Below are positions 40,882 through 50,101 of a stretch of 52,879 bases of DNA, piece by piece (position 1 is the first letter of the stretch; the number at the start of each line of letters is the position of its first letter). Both the position numbers and the translations under genes were made by a program. The notes below the pieces were generated by a model. It searched no databases and was not told the origin of the DNA. It was given only the letters and a program-made list of their open reading frames with translations. The stretch spans positions 1-52,879 of the forward strand of contig DAOSDC010000009.1 of assembly GCA_035361955.1 (NCBI GenBank), in the 5' to 3' direction. This DNA comes from UBA6120 sp035361955 (lineage in GTDB: Bacteria > Bacillota_I > Bacilli_A > RFN20 > CAG-826).

Positions 40882-41919
40882 TTAAGGTATTAAGACGACT
40901 TTGCCGCTATTGCCTGAGCGCATCACGGCCATCGCTTCTTCCATTTGATCAAGGCGGTAGACATGGGTGACGATTTTATCAAGATGGAGTTTACCCGTGG
41001 CAATCAATTCTTGAACTTGATGCCATGTTTTAAACATCAAACGACCAACCGCGCCATAGATCGATAATCCTTTGAATACTAAATCGTTAGAAAAATCGAT
41101 TTCAATCGGTTTACCACCGATACCAAGCATCGACATCTTGCCACCGCGCTTGATGTATTTAAACGCGGCTTCAATCGCCCCTTTGTTTCCGGAGAATTCG
41201 GCAACAACGTCAACGCCTTCGCCACCGGTTTCTTCTAACACACGGGCAATCACATCTTCGGTCAGTGGATTAATCACGGCATCAGCGCCTAATCTTTTGG
41301 CAAAATCGCGGCGGTAGTCATTGACTTCCACGGCGATGACTTTGCTGGCACCCACCGCTTTAGCAATATCGATGCCCATCAATCCGATTGGCCCACAGCC
41401 AACGACGGCCACGGTCTTGTCCTTAATCGGAAAGTGCATCATCGTATGGACGGCGTTACCAAGCGGTTCTTGGATTGATAAATAGCGCGGGTCAGTCTGT
41501 GTCTTATTCACAATCAGGTTATAGGCAGGCAGTTTCACGTATTCGGCGAAACATCCATCGGTATCGACACCGATGATTTTGGTATTCTCACATAAATGAT
41601 ATTCTTCACGCTGGCAAAACTCACAGTGATGGCACACGATGTGCGTTTCCGCGGAAACGATATCGCCGACTTTAACATCAGTGACATCGCTAGCAACCTT
41701 GATGACAAGACCAGCAAGTTCATGACCCACCGTTAAAGGTGGCTTAATCCTTTTTTGACTCCACGCATCCCATTCATAGATGTGGACATCGGTGCCACAT
41801 ATCGAAGTGGCAATGACTTTGACCAGCACTTCTCCCGCTTCTAAATGTTCGGGTACTGGTTTCGTAACACGTTTAAATCCGGGCGCTCGCGACTCTTTGA
41901 TATAAGCCACCATTTCCAT
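40882..41919 (-). CDS. tdh: L-threonine 3-dehydrogenase
   Basis: A 345-residue zinc alcohol dehydrogenase. Catalytic zinc site ICGTDVHIYEWD and GHELAG; structural zinc site CHHCEFCQREEYHLC; NAD-binding VVGCGPIGLMG. The WDAW segment is typical of Tdh, close in length to the E. coli enzyme (341). It oxidises threonine to 2-amino-3-ketobutyrate. The start is ATG 41919, with GGAGG 11 bases upstream; a longer reading to 41973 contains the ribosome site and a TATAAT box (41955-41950), so it must be leader. Confidence 0.93.
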   Translation of the reverse strand: MEMVAYIKESRAPGFKRVTKPVPEHLEAGEVLVKVIATSICGTDVHIYEWDAWSQKRIKPPLTVGHELAGLVIKVASDVTDVKVGDIVSAETHIVCHHCEFCQREEYHLCENTKIIGVDTDGCFAEYVKLPAYNLIVNKTQTDPRYLSIQEPLGNAVHTMMHFPIKDKTVAVVGCGPIGLMGIDIAKAVGASKVIAVEVNDYRRDFAKRLGADAVINPLTEDVIARVLEETGGEGVDVVAEFSGNKGAIEAAFKYIKRGGKMSMLGIGGKPIEIDFSNDLVFKGLSIYGAVGRLMFKTWHQVQELIATGKLHLDKIVTHVYRLDQMEEAMAVMRSGNSGKVVLIP

Positions 41920-41949
41920 ATTATGTATTGCCTCCAAGCATCTTTTTAT

Positions 41950-41955
41950 ATTATA
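41950..41955 (-). promoter_or_regulatory. -10 box of tdh-kbl
   Basis: A consensus TATAAT on the minus strand 30 bases before the tdh start; the matching -35 is weak, so regulation by an activator is possible. Confidence 0.45.
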
Positions 41956-42038
41956 GTGCGAAACCGCTTCCATGGCGAAAAAAGTTCGGACTTGGAGGCC
42001 AAAAAATTAACACACCGATGCTGGCGAGAACGCTTTAA

Positions 42039-42926
42039 TTATGAGCCGATGCCGACATAATCGGTGAGCGATTCGTTATACCCAATCAAATATAAATATC
42101 TCGCTCTAGCGTTTATGATCGTGGCATTATCGTCATTGATGCGGAATTCGGTTTTGGCACCGCTACTGAGCGCATTGTATGATGTTTCCAGCGTTGACCA
42201 ACCTTCGGTTGCCGTGCAAAATTCACCCGAGGCCGATGATGCTAAAAACGTCGTGGCGTAGGATGCTGCGTCAGTCACGCCATTGTAGGAGCTGTTTTTG
42301 GGAGAAGGTGCCCCAGCAGCAAAATCATTAGCATTATCATCATTATCGGTGATGGGAACTTTTCGTTGAACCGATGTCGTATTTGATGGTGCTGGTGTTG
42401 GGCCACTGCCTTCAAATCCGTTAGCAGTTGAGCCAAATCCTACAAAATCAATTACGCCAGCAACAGATGAAGGATTGGTTCCAGTTAATGGGGTAACAGA
42501 ATTTACAAGGGCGACCTTTCCCGCTGTTGCACTCATCGCAATCGTGCCTATCGCATCGGGTGTTGGTAAGTCAACCGTTCCACCCGCTCCTTGTGCTTCC
42601 TGAACTAAATAGTAACCACCGGCGACAATCGAACCACTTAATGCCGTTACCGCCCAACTGTTCCCAGTTGCCGATGCATATTGAACCGACCAATCGGCGA
42701 GGCTAACCGTGCCTGATGAAAGATTGTAAAGTTCAATAAAATCGTTTTTGTAAGTTGCTCCGGAATTTCCGCCACCACCATACACTTCTTTGATGATCAC
42801 GCTTGAGGAAGAAGCTGATAATCCAAACTCATTGGGATGACGACTGTTAACACTGTAGATGATTCCTCCAACAATGAGCGAGAACACAAGTCCAAAGACC
42901 GCTCTCTTAGAAAAACCAGCCACCAT
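42039..42926 (-). CDS. Secreted lamin-tail (LTD) domain protein
   Basis: A 295-residue protein with an N-terminal signal or anchor helix (RAVFGLVFSLIVGGIIYSV). It then has a lamin-tail beta-sandwich domain of about 150 residues (IIKEVYGGGGNSGATY, DFIELYNLSSGTVSLADWSV, VDFVGFG). The last 75 residues form a separate helical module with a Cys and W-x2-L-x3-Y-x2-L pattern. LTD domains are often linked to secreted nucleases or act as surface binding modules; no enzyme is present here. AGGAGG lies 8 bases upstream of the ATG. Confidence 0.78.
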   Translation of the reverse strand: MVAGFSKRAVFGLVFSLIVGGIIYSVNSRHPNEFGLSASSSSVIIKEVYGGGGNSGATYKNDFIELYNLSSGTVSLADWSVQYASATGNSWAVTALSGSIVAGGYYLVQEAQGAGGTVDLPTPDAIGTIAMSATAGKVALVNSVTPLTGTNPSSVAGVIDFVGFGSTANGFEGSGPTPAPSNTTSVQRKVPITDNDDNANDFAAGAPSPKNSSYNGVTDAASYATTFLASSASGEFCTATEGWSTLETSYNALSSGAKTEFRINDDNATIINARARYLYLIGYNESLTDYVGIGS

Positions 42927-43242
42927 GTGCCGTTCCTCCTACACTCATTATGTTTATGTGTCAACAAAAGGTCATATTTATTGTAGCACCGCTTATGAAA
43001 AATGATTAATTTTTGGTCGTGGTTTTGATAAATATATCTATATTAATCTCGGCAAGTTGTTTATTAATTGTATTTTTAGATAGACTTGATTAATAAAGTC
43101 TCTAGCCGTTTTAAAACGCCGATTATCACTTTTTTTTAACTGATAAACGATTTTTAAAATAACCGCACGAAATGTATTGTAACCGCTCCCATATTTTTGC
43201 TATTTTTGAAATGTATACGCGCACACAAAGGAGCAGTGCATT
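42927..43242. other. AT-rich divergent intergenic region
   Basis: A 316-base spacer between the LTD gene and the starch-associated surface gene, clearly richer in A and T than its neighbours. It holds the promoter and cre-like box listed below for the plus-strand gene. Near the LTD start TTGACA occurs on the minus strand, but no -10 is in place. I see no small gene. Confidence 0.6.
43177..43206 (+). promoter_or_regulatory. Promoter with overlapping cre-like box, starch surface genes
   Basis: TTGTAA (43177-43182), 18 bases, TATTTT (43201-43206). TGTAACCGCTCCCA (43178-43191) matches 12 of 14 positions of the CcpA consensus and overlaps the -35. This fits carbon-source control of the amylase-linked genes. 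Confidence 0.45.
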
Positions 43243-44559
43243 ATGAAAAAAGGAATAAAATTATTGTTGGGCTTATCAACCCTTTTTGGAATCGGGTTGG
43301 CGGGTGTTGGTTTTGATATAACTGAACCAGTCGCTACGGAAGCCGTATCTAGTACAAGATTATATATTGTTGTTAATCAATCGATAAAAGATCGAGCTCC
43401 AGCTTATAAACTGTACACTGGTTCTGCTGACGTTAACTTGAGTTTGATGTCTACCATCGACAGCCGGCATACTGGTGATGTTTTCACTTATTACACCGAT
43501 GCAACAATTACAAACTGGATGACGTTTAAAAACAATGGTGGTGAATCAATAAATCTCTATAATATTTCCAATGTCGGATGCAAATCAACTTGGGACACGA
43601 TTACGTTTACGGGAACTATTTCCAACTGGAACGCCGCAGCCACATATTCTACATCTGTATATACGCCCCCGGTTGTTGGGGAAACATATGATGTGTCTCT
43701 TTACAATGGTGTGACTCTTATTGGAACCCAAACCGCATATGAAGATGTAACATTCACCCCATCAAACATCACAGTAACCGATCACACCTTCCATGGATGG
43801 TACACCGATTCTTCTTTGACCACTCCATACACCCCGACTGTTTTAACGGGAGCGACGAGTCTTTATGGTGACTATCGTCCAATCGATTTGAATAGATCTA
43901 TCCGTATCTACATCGAGTCAACAAACTCTTGGTGGTATGATGCAAGCGCGCGTATTGACATATTCTACTGGAAAAGCGGAGTGACCGCTTCTGTTCAAAC
44001 AATGCGTAAAGAGGTAGGTAATCTTCATAGTGTTGTTTTAGAGAACGCCACTTTCACGCACATAAAACTAGAACGTAAAAACCCCTCCACTGGTGATTTA
44101 TGGAATTCCACAGGAGATATACCTGTTAATCTTCTTGCGCATAATGTCGTTAAATTCAGCGGTCCATTAAACAATGGATATACAGGAGCGTTTACAGTAA
44201 CAGATTTTGCGAATACTGCTCCTGATGTTGCATATTTGAAAACTCAAGTCCCATTATTAACGTGTTCCAATTATAGCGAAGCCGACACTTTGCTTGGAGC
44301 GTACAACCGTCTTGGTGACAATGAACTAGAAATAATTGATGCTTTGACAGTCAAATCGTTCGATGATCAAGATTTAGGTTATAAACTCGTGATTGACTAT
44401 TACGTTGGTTGGAAAGCCGCTAATGCGACTCCTCCTGGACTTCTTAATGTCGTTGCTAGAAGCGATGATGACAATTCCATGCTACTAATCACCATTGGAG
44501 CACTAGCTATTTCAATGTTTGGTTATTTCATCATTTTACGTAAAAGAAAAATTGCATAA
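43243..44559 (+). CDS. Secreted, C-terminally anchored surface protein with repeats and starch-binding-like modules
   Basis: A 438-residue protein: signal peptide without a lipobox Cys, a beta module starting RLYIVVNQS and ending W-D-T-I-T-F-T-G, one Listeria-Bacteroides repeat (VSLYNGVTLIG ... FHGWYTD ... SLYGDY), and a second beta module (RIYIESTNSWWYDASARID). A C-terminal helical segment precedes a single membrane helix (MLLITIGALAISMFGYFII) and a KRKIA tail. The WW-rich module looks like CBM25/26-type starch-binding domains, which fits the amylase downstream, but this is by pattern only. AAAGGAG lies upstream of the start. The gene is richer in A and T than its neighbours. Confidence 0.7.
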   Translation: MKKGIKLLLGLSTLFGIGLAGVGFDITEPVATEAVSSTRLYIVVNQSIKDRAPAYKLYTGSADVNLSLMSTIDSRHTGDVFTYYTDATITNWMTFKNNGGESINLYNISNVGCKSTWDTITFTGTISNWNAAATYSTSVYTPPVVGETYDVSLYNGVTLIGTQTAYEDVTFTPSNITVTDHTFHGWYTDSSLTTPYTPTVLTGATSLYGDYRPIDLNRSIRIYIESTNSWWYDASARIDIFYWKSGVTASVQTMRKEVGNLHSVVLENATFTHIKLERKNPSTGDLWNSTGDIPVNLLAHNVVKFSGPLNNGYTGAFTVTDFANTAPDVAYLKTQVPLLTCSNYSEADTLLGAYNRLGDNELEIIDALTVKSFDDQDLGYKLVIDYYVGWKAANATPPGLLNVVARSDDDNSMLLITIGALAISMFGYFIILRKRKIA

Positions 44560-44575
44560 AGACCAATGACAATAT

Positions 44576-44609
44576 GGGGCGGCGACAAGTCGGTTGCTGC
44601 CCCCTTTTT
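44576..44609 (+). terminator. Terminator between surface genes
   Basis: GGGGCGGC (44576-44583) pairs with GCTGCCCC (44596-44603) with one G-U pair and an inner GAC/GTC extension, then a run of Ts. It separates the 43243 gene from the lipoprotein-amylase pair, although partial read-through is possible. Confidence 0.82.
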
Positions 44610-44631
44610 ATTTGAAAATAACGAGGTATAT

Positions 44632-46737
44632 ATGAGAAATAAGAAACCACTACTATTGTTAGCTTTATCGATGCTGCTTATCGCTGGATGTGACTCAAGT
44701 CTAATCCCAAGTAGCAGCCAATCAACCTCAACATCGACTAGCAGCAGTCAAACTTCCGAAGTCACTCCTTGGACAGTGACCTTCGATTTGAATCGGCAAG
44801 GGGCGCCAGAACTAGATTCGATCAATGTCGCCACTAACGCCTTGATAAGCGCGCCGACATTCACTTATGCACCTGAAAACGATACGTTCCTCGGTTGGTA
44901 TCAAGATCGCGCCGCCTTTGTCGCGTGGAACTTTGCCACCCATCGCATTACTGCTGACAGAACGCTATATGCCGGATGGCAAAGCATCATTGATGCTCGC
45001 ACTGATGACGATAATGGGGAAGATCCCAGCGATGATTATGATTATTATGATTCCGACTTCTTCCCGGTTACTCATATCGTTACTTTTAATTCCAATTATA
45101 CCGATGGCCCCATCGTCACTAGAAACGTGCCCGAAGGTTCCGTTGCCTTCGCCCCAAAACTGGCACGGTTTGGACATCAACTGATTGGCTGGTATGATGC
45201 CCCCACAGCGGGTGCTTCATTTGATTTTGCGACGCCGATTACCGCACCCATTACGCTTTATGCTTATTGGAATGCACTGACTTCATATACGATCACGCTC
45301 GATTTAAATTATTCAGGCGCGCCCGCACCTACGACAGTGACAGGTTATGAAGGATTGAAACTATCAAGACCTGCTAATCCAACCAGAGAAAACTATGATT
45401 TCCTTGGTTGGCATAAAGATGCACTGACGACGACATTATGGGATTTTGGCACCGATCTGGTGACCTCTAACATCACGCTATATGCCAAATGGTCAAGATT
45501 GCCACTGCCTGGTGTCTATGTCCTCGTGTCTGATTCATGGGCCGAAGATAACGCCACCTTTGTCTTGTGGCATGGCGCAGAAACTGTTAACCGTAACGGC
45601 GTCGCCACTGGCGTGCCAAACGAATATTACTTCGATAATGCGGCGACGACATATCTTGCGCTGAAACGTTATGTTGGAGCAACAATGGTCACTCAAGTTC
45701 ATAGCATCGCTGCCAATGGCGGATGGTCGACAACTTGGAATCAAATCATCGTGCTTGATACCACTCCAAAAACCGGACCCGAGAAAAATGCGACGACCGG
45801 AAGCTATGTCACGCTGGTCATGCGCGATAATTCGGTTGATGAAAACCTAACGACGCATAACGTCACGTTTAACTACAACTATTCCGGCGCTCCCTCTCCA
45901 GTTATCAAAACCGTGCTTGAGGGACGTAAAGTAACACCACCAACCGCACCGACAAGAAGTGGATACTTCTTCCAGGGCTGGTATACCGAAGCCGAAGCGG
46001 GAACTTTATTTGATTTCAACGATCCGATCATGGAATCGAAAACGCTATATGCCCGCTGGCAACAAGAAAGCGAAGCCGAATCGGTCATCGTTACCTTCAA
46101 TTACAATTACGCGTCAAGTCCCGCGCCTGTAGAAGCATCGGCCTATGTGGGACAACTATTAACCGCACCGACGACGATCACGCGTCAAGGTTATACGCTT
46201 GATGGATGGTATAAAGAATCAACATTGACAAATCAATGGAACTTTGCCACCGACATCGTGTTTGAAGCAATGACGCTATATGCAAAATGGAGTCAGCAGA
46301 CCGCCACGCGCACTGATGGTGTTTATGTCCGGGTCAATGACAATTGGGCCGCCAATAGCGCCACATTCGAACTATATTACACTTCGATTCCCGCTGGTGG
46401 CGTCCAAACAAAAGTCGGTGTCGCCACTGGTGTCACCAACGAATATTTCTTTAATCAAGTGTTGGGTAATGGTCCCGTCATCTTAAGACGGAAAGTGTCT
46501 GGCAGTCAAGTTGCCCAAATATACGATATAGGCGTGTGGTCAGCCACCAATCCCGATTATCGCTCCTTTAACATCAATTGGAACCGCATCGTATTGAATG
46601 ACTCACTGGCCGGTAACGTCAGTAACCAGCAAGCCAATAGTTCGGTTATTACCCTAGAAATGCGTCCTAGCAATTTGCCACCTTATAATGCGATGATACG
46701 CCCCATGGCGTTTATTCCCCGAAAGGAGATGTTATAA
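44632..46737 (+). CDS. Surface lipoprotein with five Listeria-Bacteroides repeats and two starch-binding-like modules
   Basis: A 701-residue lipoprotein: lipobox IAGC (Cys20), Ser/Thr linker, five repeats of the V-T-F-x-x-N-x ... F-x-G-W-Y ... L-Y-A-x-W type, an acidic DDDNGEDPSDDYDYYD linker after the first repeat, and two copies of a module of about 110 residues. Each module has a GVY(V)x(V)xDxWAxxxATF(V/E)L start, GVATGVxNEY, and a W-N-x-I-V-L-x-D end. The order is repeats 1-3, module, repeats 4-5, module. GAGG precedes ATG 44632; a longer reading to 44566 covers the upstream terminator. It lies 2 bases before the amylase gene, so it probably acts with it as a surface glycan-binding partner. 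Confidence 0.75.
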   Translation: MRNKKPLLLLALSMLLIAGCDSSLIPSSSQSTSTSTSSSQTSEVTPWTVTFDLNRQGAPELDSINVATNALISAPTFTYAPENDTFLGWYQDRAAFVAWNFATHRITADRTLYAGWQSIIDARTDDDNGEDPSDDYDYYDSDFFPVTHIVTFNSNYTDGPIVTRNVPEGSVAFAPKLARFGHQLIGWYDAPTAGASFDFATPITAPITLYAYWNALTSYTITLDLNYSGAPAPTTVTGYEGLKLSRPANPTRENYDFLGWHKDALTTTLWDFGTDLVTSNITLYAKWSRLPLPGVYVLVSDSWAEDNATFVLWHGAETVNRNGVATGVPNEYYFDNAATTYLALKRYVGATMVTQVHSIAANGGWSTTWNQIIVLDTTPKTGPEKNATTGSYVTLVMRDNSVDENLTTHNVTFNYNYSGAPSPVIKTVLEGRKVTPPTAPTRSGYFFQGWYTEAEAGTLFDFNDPIMESKTLYARWQQESEAESVIVTFNYNYASSPAPVEASAYVGQLLTAPTTITRQGYTLDGWYKESTLTNQWNFATDIVFEAMTLYAKWSQQTATRTDGVYVRVNDNWAANSATFELYYTSIPAGGVQTKVGVATGVTNEYFFNQVLGNGPVILRRKVSGSQVAQIYDIGVWSATNPDYRSFNINWNRIVLNDSLAGNVSNQQANSSVITLEMRPSNLPPYNAMIRPMAFIPRKEML

Positions 46738-46739
46738 CC

Positions 46740-49481
46740 ATGAGCATCAAGAAATTTAAAGCCTTATTTATCGCCCTGGTGACGATAGCCGTGTCCTCAT
46801 GCACGCTTCCTTCAACATCTTCTAGTTCATCAGGCTCAACATCTAGTAGCACTTCCTCGGAAGTAAATCCTTTAATACCCCAATACACGATCAGTTTCTA
46901 TCTAAATGGTGGTACTGGTACACCTGATTCGATTATGGCTCCCGCGGGCATGTCGATTGGCGCACCTCAAGATCCGTTTAGAACCGGATATATTTTTGAA
47001 GGTTGGTATGAAGACTATGGTGTTTGGGAAAGTGAATTCGTCTTTGATGTGATGCCCGAGCGAAACGTCGTCTTATATGCCCACTGGACAAACGAAAGCG
47101 ATGAGGCCGTAAATGCTTATCGTGATTATTTGGCCTCAATCAGTCAACCGAACCATTTATACATTCACTATCGCCGCTTCAATCAAACAAGTATTGAATA
47201 CGCGAACTGGGACATCTGGCTGTGGCCTGAAAATGCGACTGGTCGCATGGTTGATTTCAAGAAAGATGGCGATAACGTCTATTTTGATGATTACGGCGGC
47301 GCGATGATTGAAGTCGATTTAACGACCGTGTATCAAGATGGCGGGCATGATGGAAGCGGTAACCGCGGCACGCAAACCGTCAACTTCTTCCCCGATGAAA
47401 CACTCGTGGCCAGAATTGGCTTCCTAATCACCTATAAACCATCGCGCAGCTCTGGTACCCACTGGGTATCCGATGGCGGCGATAAATTCATGGTGACGGC
47501 CACCGCGCTTGAACATGGCTATAATGGTTCATTGCATGTGTTTGCCGTTCAAGAAAACGTTAAAGACTTCACCTATAAATATGGTGGCGAAACATTCGTA
47601 AATCCCTATGAAGACGATGATGGCACGAATGTGTCGGCTAAATATAACAATGTCGATTCATCCGGCACCCCTGATCCGATCGCCGTTACAAGCGAAGACT
47701 TATATGGTCTTGGTGTTGGCTATCAAATCATGGTCCCCTCCTTTGCCGACTCCGATGGTGATGGCATGGGGGATATTCGCGGTATATTAGAAAATTTAGA
47801 CTATTTCGAATATCTTAATGTCGAAGTGTTGTGGCTGACTCCAATTCAATTATCAGATAGCTATCACGGGTACGACACGATTGATTATCGGCGCATCGAT
47901 ACGAAGTTTGGTTCACGAACTTCGCCACACGCGGTTGCAGGTAACGTCACGCACAAAAGCGCGATGCTCGACTATGTCGATTTGATACTGGAAGCCCGTA
48001 GTCGCAACATCAAGATCGTGATGGACCTCGTCGTTAATCACACATCAATCAATAACGTGTTATTCCAAGAAAGCTTAAGTTTGAACCCCGAATACCGCGC
48101 TTATTACCACTGGCGGAACCACGAGGTAGAAACGCTGAATCAGTTCTGGCATCCGTATTCGACCTATGATTATTCTTTCTATGGTAAATTCGCTTCCTCG
48201 ATGCCCGAACTTAACTATGATTATCAAGCCACGCGCGACGTGATGATTGACATTATGGATTACTGGGTTACCTTAGGCGTTGCCGGTTTTAGAATTGACG
48301 CTGTCAAGCACGTCTATATGCAAGAAGAAATTATTCCCAATCCCACCGACGTCATCATTACCGACTCCGGTAGCAGCGTCAACTACAATTCCAACCTCAC
48401 TAAAAATCTCCACTTCTTCCGGGAACTTAACGGTTCACTCAAAGAAAAACACCCCGAAGCGTTTATCGTCGGGGAAAACTTCGATGGTCATGCATACCGT
48501 GTCGCTCCTTACTATGAAGGGCTTGATTCGATGCTTAACTTCTATATGTATTACAACCTGATGCAAGCGGCCGCTAATGGCGACAGGCAGCCAACCTATC
48601 GCGTAGCTAGTAAAGTCGCTGGGGCTTATATACCAGAGGGTGGCGATAACTTCGTCCCCAATGTTCAAAGCAATCCCACCGATCCCGATACTAAGGTGAA
48701 TGTGCCCTATGGTGGCTCATGGAACTATCCGGGCGTTCGCAATGTATTCAACCGTTACCGGTCCAATAACAACACGCTGGATACGAAAGCAGTCGATGGC
48801 TTATTTACTTCTAACCATGACCTCGTTCGTCCGGTTAACAAAATCACCGGCACGCTGGGCGCTAGTGGCGATATTAGCGGGAGAGGCACGATTAATAGTG
48901 CCAACGCCGCTCATGCCACGCAAATGGCACTGGCGACTAATGCGGCGACGATTCTATTACCAGGCTTATCATGGATTTATTATGGTGATGAACTGGGCAT
49001 GTCCAGCAACTTACCAACTGGCGTTGGCGAACAATCACCTCATGCTGATAGGTTTGCAAGACAACCTTTCAAATGGAACCAAGATAACTCATCGCCATAC
49101 ATGACGGGTTATACCTTCTCCGGCGATCAAACATACGAAGTTAGCCTTGATTCGTACAATCAAACGCTTCCTGGCGTATCTGAACAAATGGCGAATGAAA
49201 GTTCGATGCTCTCGAATATCAAGCGCCTGACGGCTCTTAAGGCTAATTCCGATGCTTTAAAAACCGGCGCTTATGAGGCCATTCCCTTAACGCAATATCA
49301 AAGCTCATATAACGTCTTCGCCTTTAAGCGATTCGATGATACGGAAACTTATTCGGTATATATCAATATGAGTAACACCGCAGTGTCATTAAGCGGTGTC
49401 AGTGGTGATGTCGCTATCTCAATCAAGGGCGCAACGACGACCTCACTACCCGCGTGGGGCGTGCTGGTCACACTCGCTTAA
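46740..49481 (+). CDS. Surface lipoprotein alpha-amylase (GH13) with repeat and CBM41-like domains
   Basis: A 913-residue lipoprotein: lipobox VSSC (Cys21), Ser/Thr linker, one Listeria-Bacteroides repeat (residues about 52-118), a CBM41/PUD-like module (YIHYRRFNQTSIEYANWDIWLW, residues about 135-280), then a GH13 (beta/alpha)8 barrel from about residue 318. Catalytic residues: nucleophile D520 (GFRIDAVKH), acid/base E579 (VGENF), and D694 (TSNHD); region MDLVVNHTS is also present. The enzyme would cleave alpha-glucans or maltodextrins outside the cell. AAAGGAG lies upstream of the ATG. No sugar transporter is in the window, so uptake must be encoded elsewhere. Confidence 0.9.
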   Translation: MSIKKFKALFIALVTIAVSSCTLPSTSSSSSGSTSSSTSSEVNPLIPQYTISFYLNGGTGTPDSIMAPAGMSIGAPQDPFRTGYIFEGWYEDYGVWESEFVFDVMPERNVVLYAHWTNESDEAVNAYRDYLASISQPNHLYIHYRRFNQTSIEYANWDIWLWPENATGRMVDFKKDGDNVYFDDYGGAMIEVDLTTVYQDGGHDGSGNRGTQTVNFFPDETLVARIGFLITYKPSRSSGTHWVSDGGDKFMVTATALEHGYNGSLHVFAVQENVKDFTYKYGGETFVNPYEDDDGTNVSAKYNNVDSSGTPDPIAVTSEDLYGLGVGYQIMVPSFADSDGDGMGDIRGILENLDYFEYLNVEVLWLTPIQLSDSYHGYDTIDYRRIDTKFGSRTSPHAVAGNVTHKSAMLDYVDLILEARSRNIKIVMDLVVNHTSINNVLFQESLSLNPEYRAYYHWRNHEVETLNQFWHPYSTYDYSFYGKFASSMPELNYDYQATRDVMIDIMDYWVTLGVAGFRIDAVKHVYMQEEIIPNPTDVIITDSGSSVNYNSNLTKNLHFFRELNGSLKEKHPEAFIVGENFDGHAYRVAPYYEGLDSMLNFYMYYNLMQAAANGDRQPTYRVASKVAGAYIPEGGDNFVPNVQSNPTDPDTKVNVPYGGSWNYPGVRNVFNRYRSNNNTLDTKAVDGLFTSNHDLVRPVNKITGTLGASGDISGRGTINSANAAHATQMALATNAATILLPGLSWIYYGDELGMSSNLPTGVGEQSPHADRFARQPFKWNQDNSSPYMTGYTFSGDQTYEVSLDSYNQTLPGVSEQMANESSMLSNIKRLTALKANSDALKTGAYEAIPLTQYQSSYNVFAFKRFDDTETYSVYINMSNTAVSLSGVSGDVAISIKGATTTSLPAWGVLVTLA

Positions 49482-49502
49482 TAACATCAATTATCAACTC
49501 GA

Positions 49503-49979
49503 TTAAGGATGGACTTGTCCATCCTTTTTTATTGCTTCCCTTTTTGCTAGATCGTTTGTGTCGATCGATTGTTTAAACACATAGAAGCGTTGATATAAGA
49601 ATTCAAGGATGAAATTAGCGAGCATATTTAACGCGGTTACCAGATACTCATCCCAGCCAAGCACCGTTACAAGATATTCGCCCAGTATCGTCGATAAAGG
49701 TGTAAACACTAGATAGAAAGCAAATACTTGTACCATCGCTTTGGGAACGTTGTTAGCCGATTTAAACGTGTAACGGCGATTGAACGTAAAGTTCCATATA
49801 ATCGAAAGCGTTAACGCAATTAAATAACTAGGCCAATACGGTAAGCCCGTTAGTTCATTAAGCAGCGTAAACGAACCAATCTCAATCAGTCCCGCTGATG
49901 CCGCGAATAGTAAGTACTTAAACGCCATCCACGCTTCATGGCGGCGCATCTTCTTCAACTCGTTATTATCCATAGCCAC
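49503..49979 (-). CDS. GtrA-like membrane protein
   Basis: A 158-residue protein with four membrane helices and the GtrA-family motif SIIWNFTFNRRYTFKS followed by F-L-Y-Q-R-F-Y-V-F at the C-terminus. Family members flip undecaprenyl-linked sugars or affect cell-surface polysaccharide. The start is uncertain: GTG 49979 has GGAG 10 bases upstream, while the ATG two codons later is 16 bases away. Its last codons and stop form the left arm of the terminator of the opposing amylase operon. Confidence 0.8.
   Translation of the reverse strand: MAMDNNELKKMRRHEAWMAFKYLLFAASAGLIEIGSFTLLNELTGLPYWPSYLIALTLSIIWNFTFNRRYTFKSANNVPKAMVQVFAFYLVFTPLSTILGEYLVTVLGWDEYLVTALNMLANFILEFLYQRFYVFKQSIDTNDLAKREAIKKDGQVHP
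49505..49530 (+). terminator. Terminator of the starch operon, inside the gtrA 3' end
   Basis: AAGGATGGAC (49505-49514) pairs perfectly with GTCCATCCTT (49517-49526) around TT, followed by a T run to 49530. The stem spans the last codons and stop of the opposing gtrA-like gene. Confidence 0.9.
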
Positions 49980-50101
49980 TATTGTGCCACTCCATCATTC
50001 ATTTGATAATAGCCAACCGATAAAAAGATTTGGGAAAAAGCGGGTTGCCAATATTAATGACGAGTTGTTATCATGTGCTTAACCATATAGGGAGACAACA
50101 A

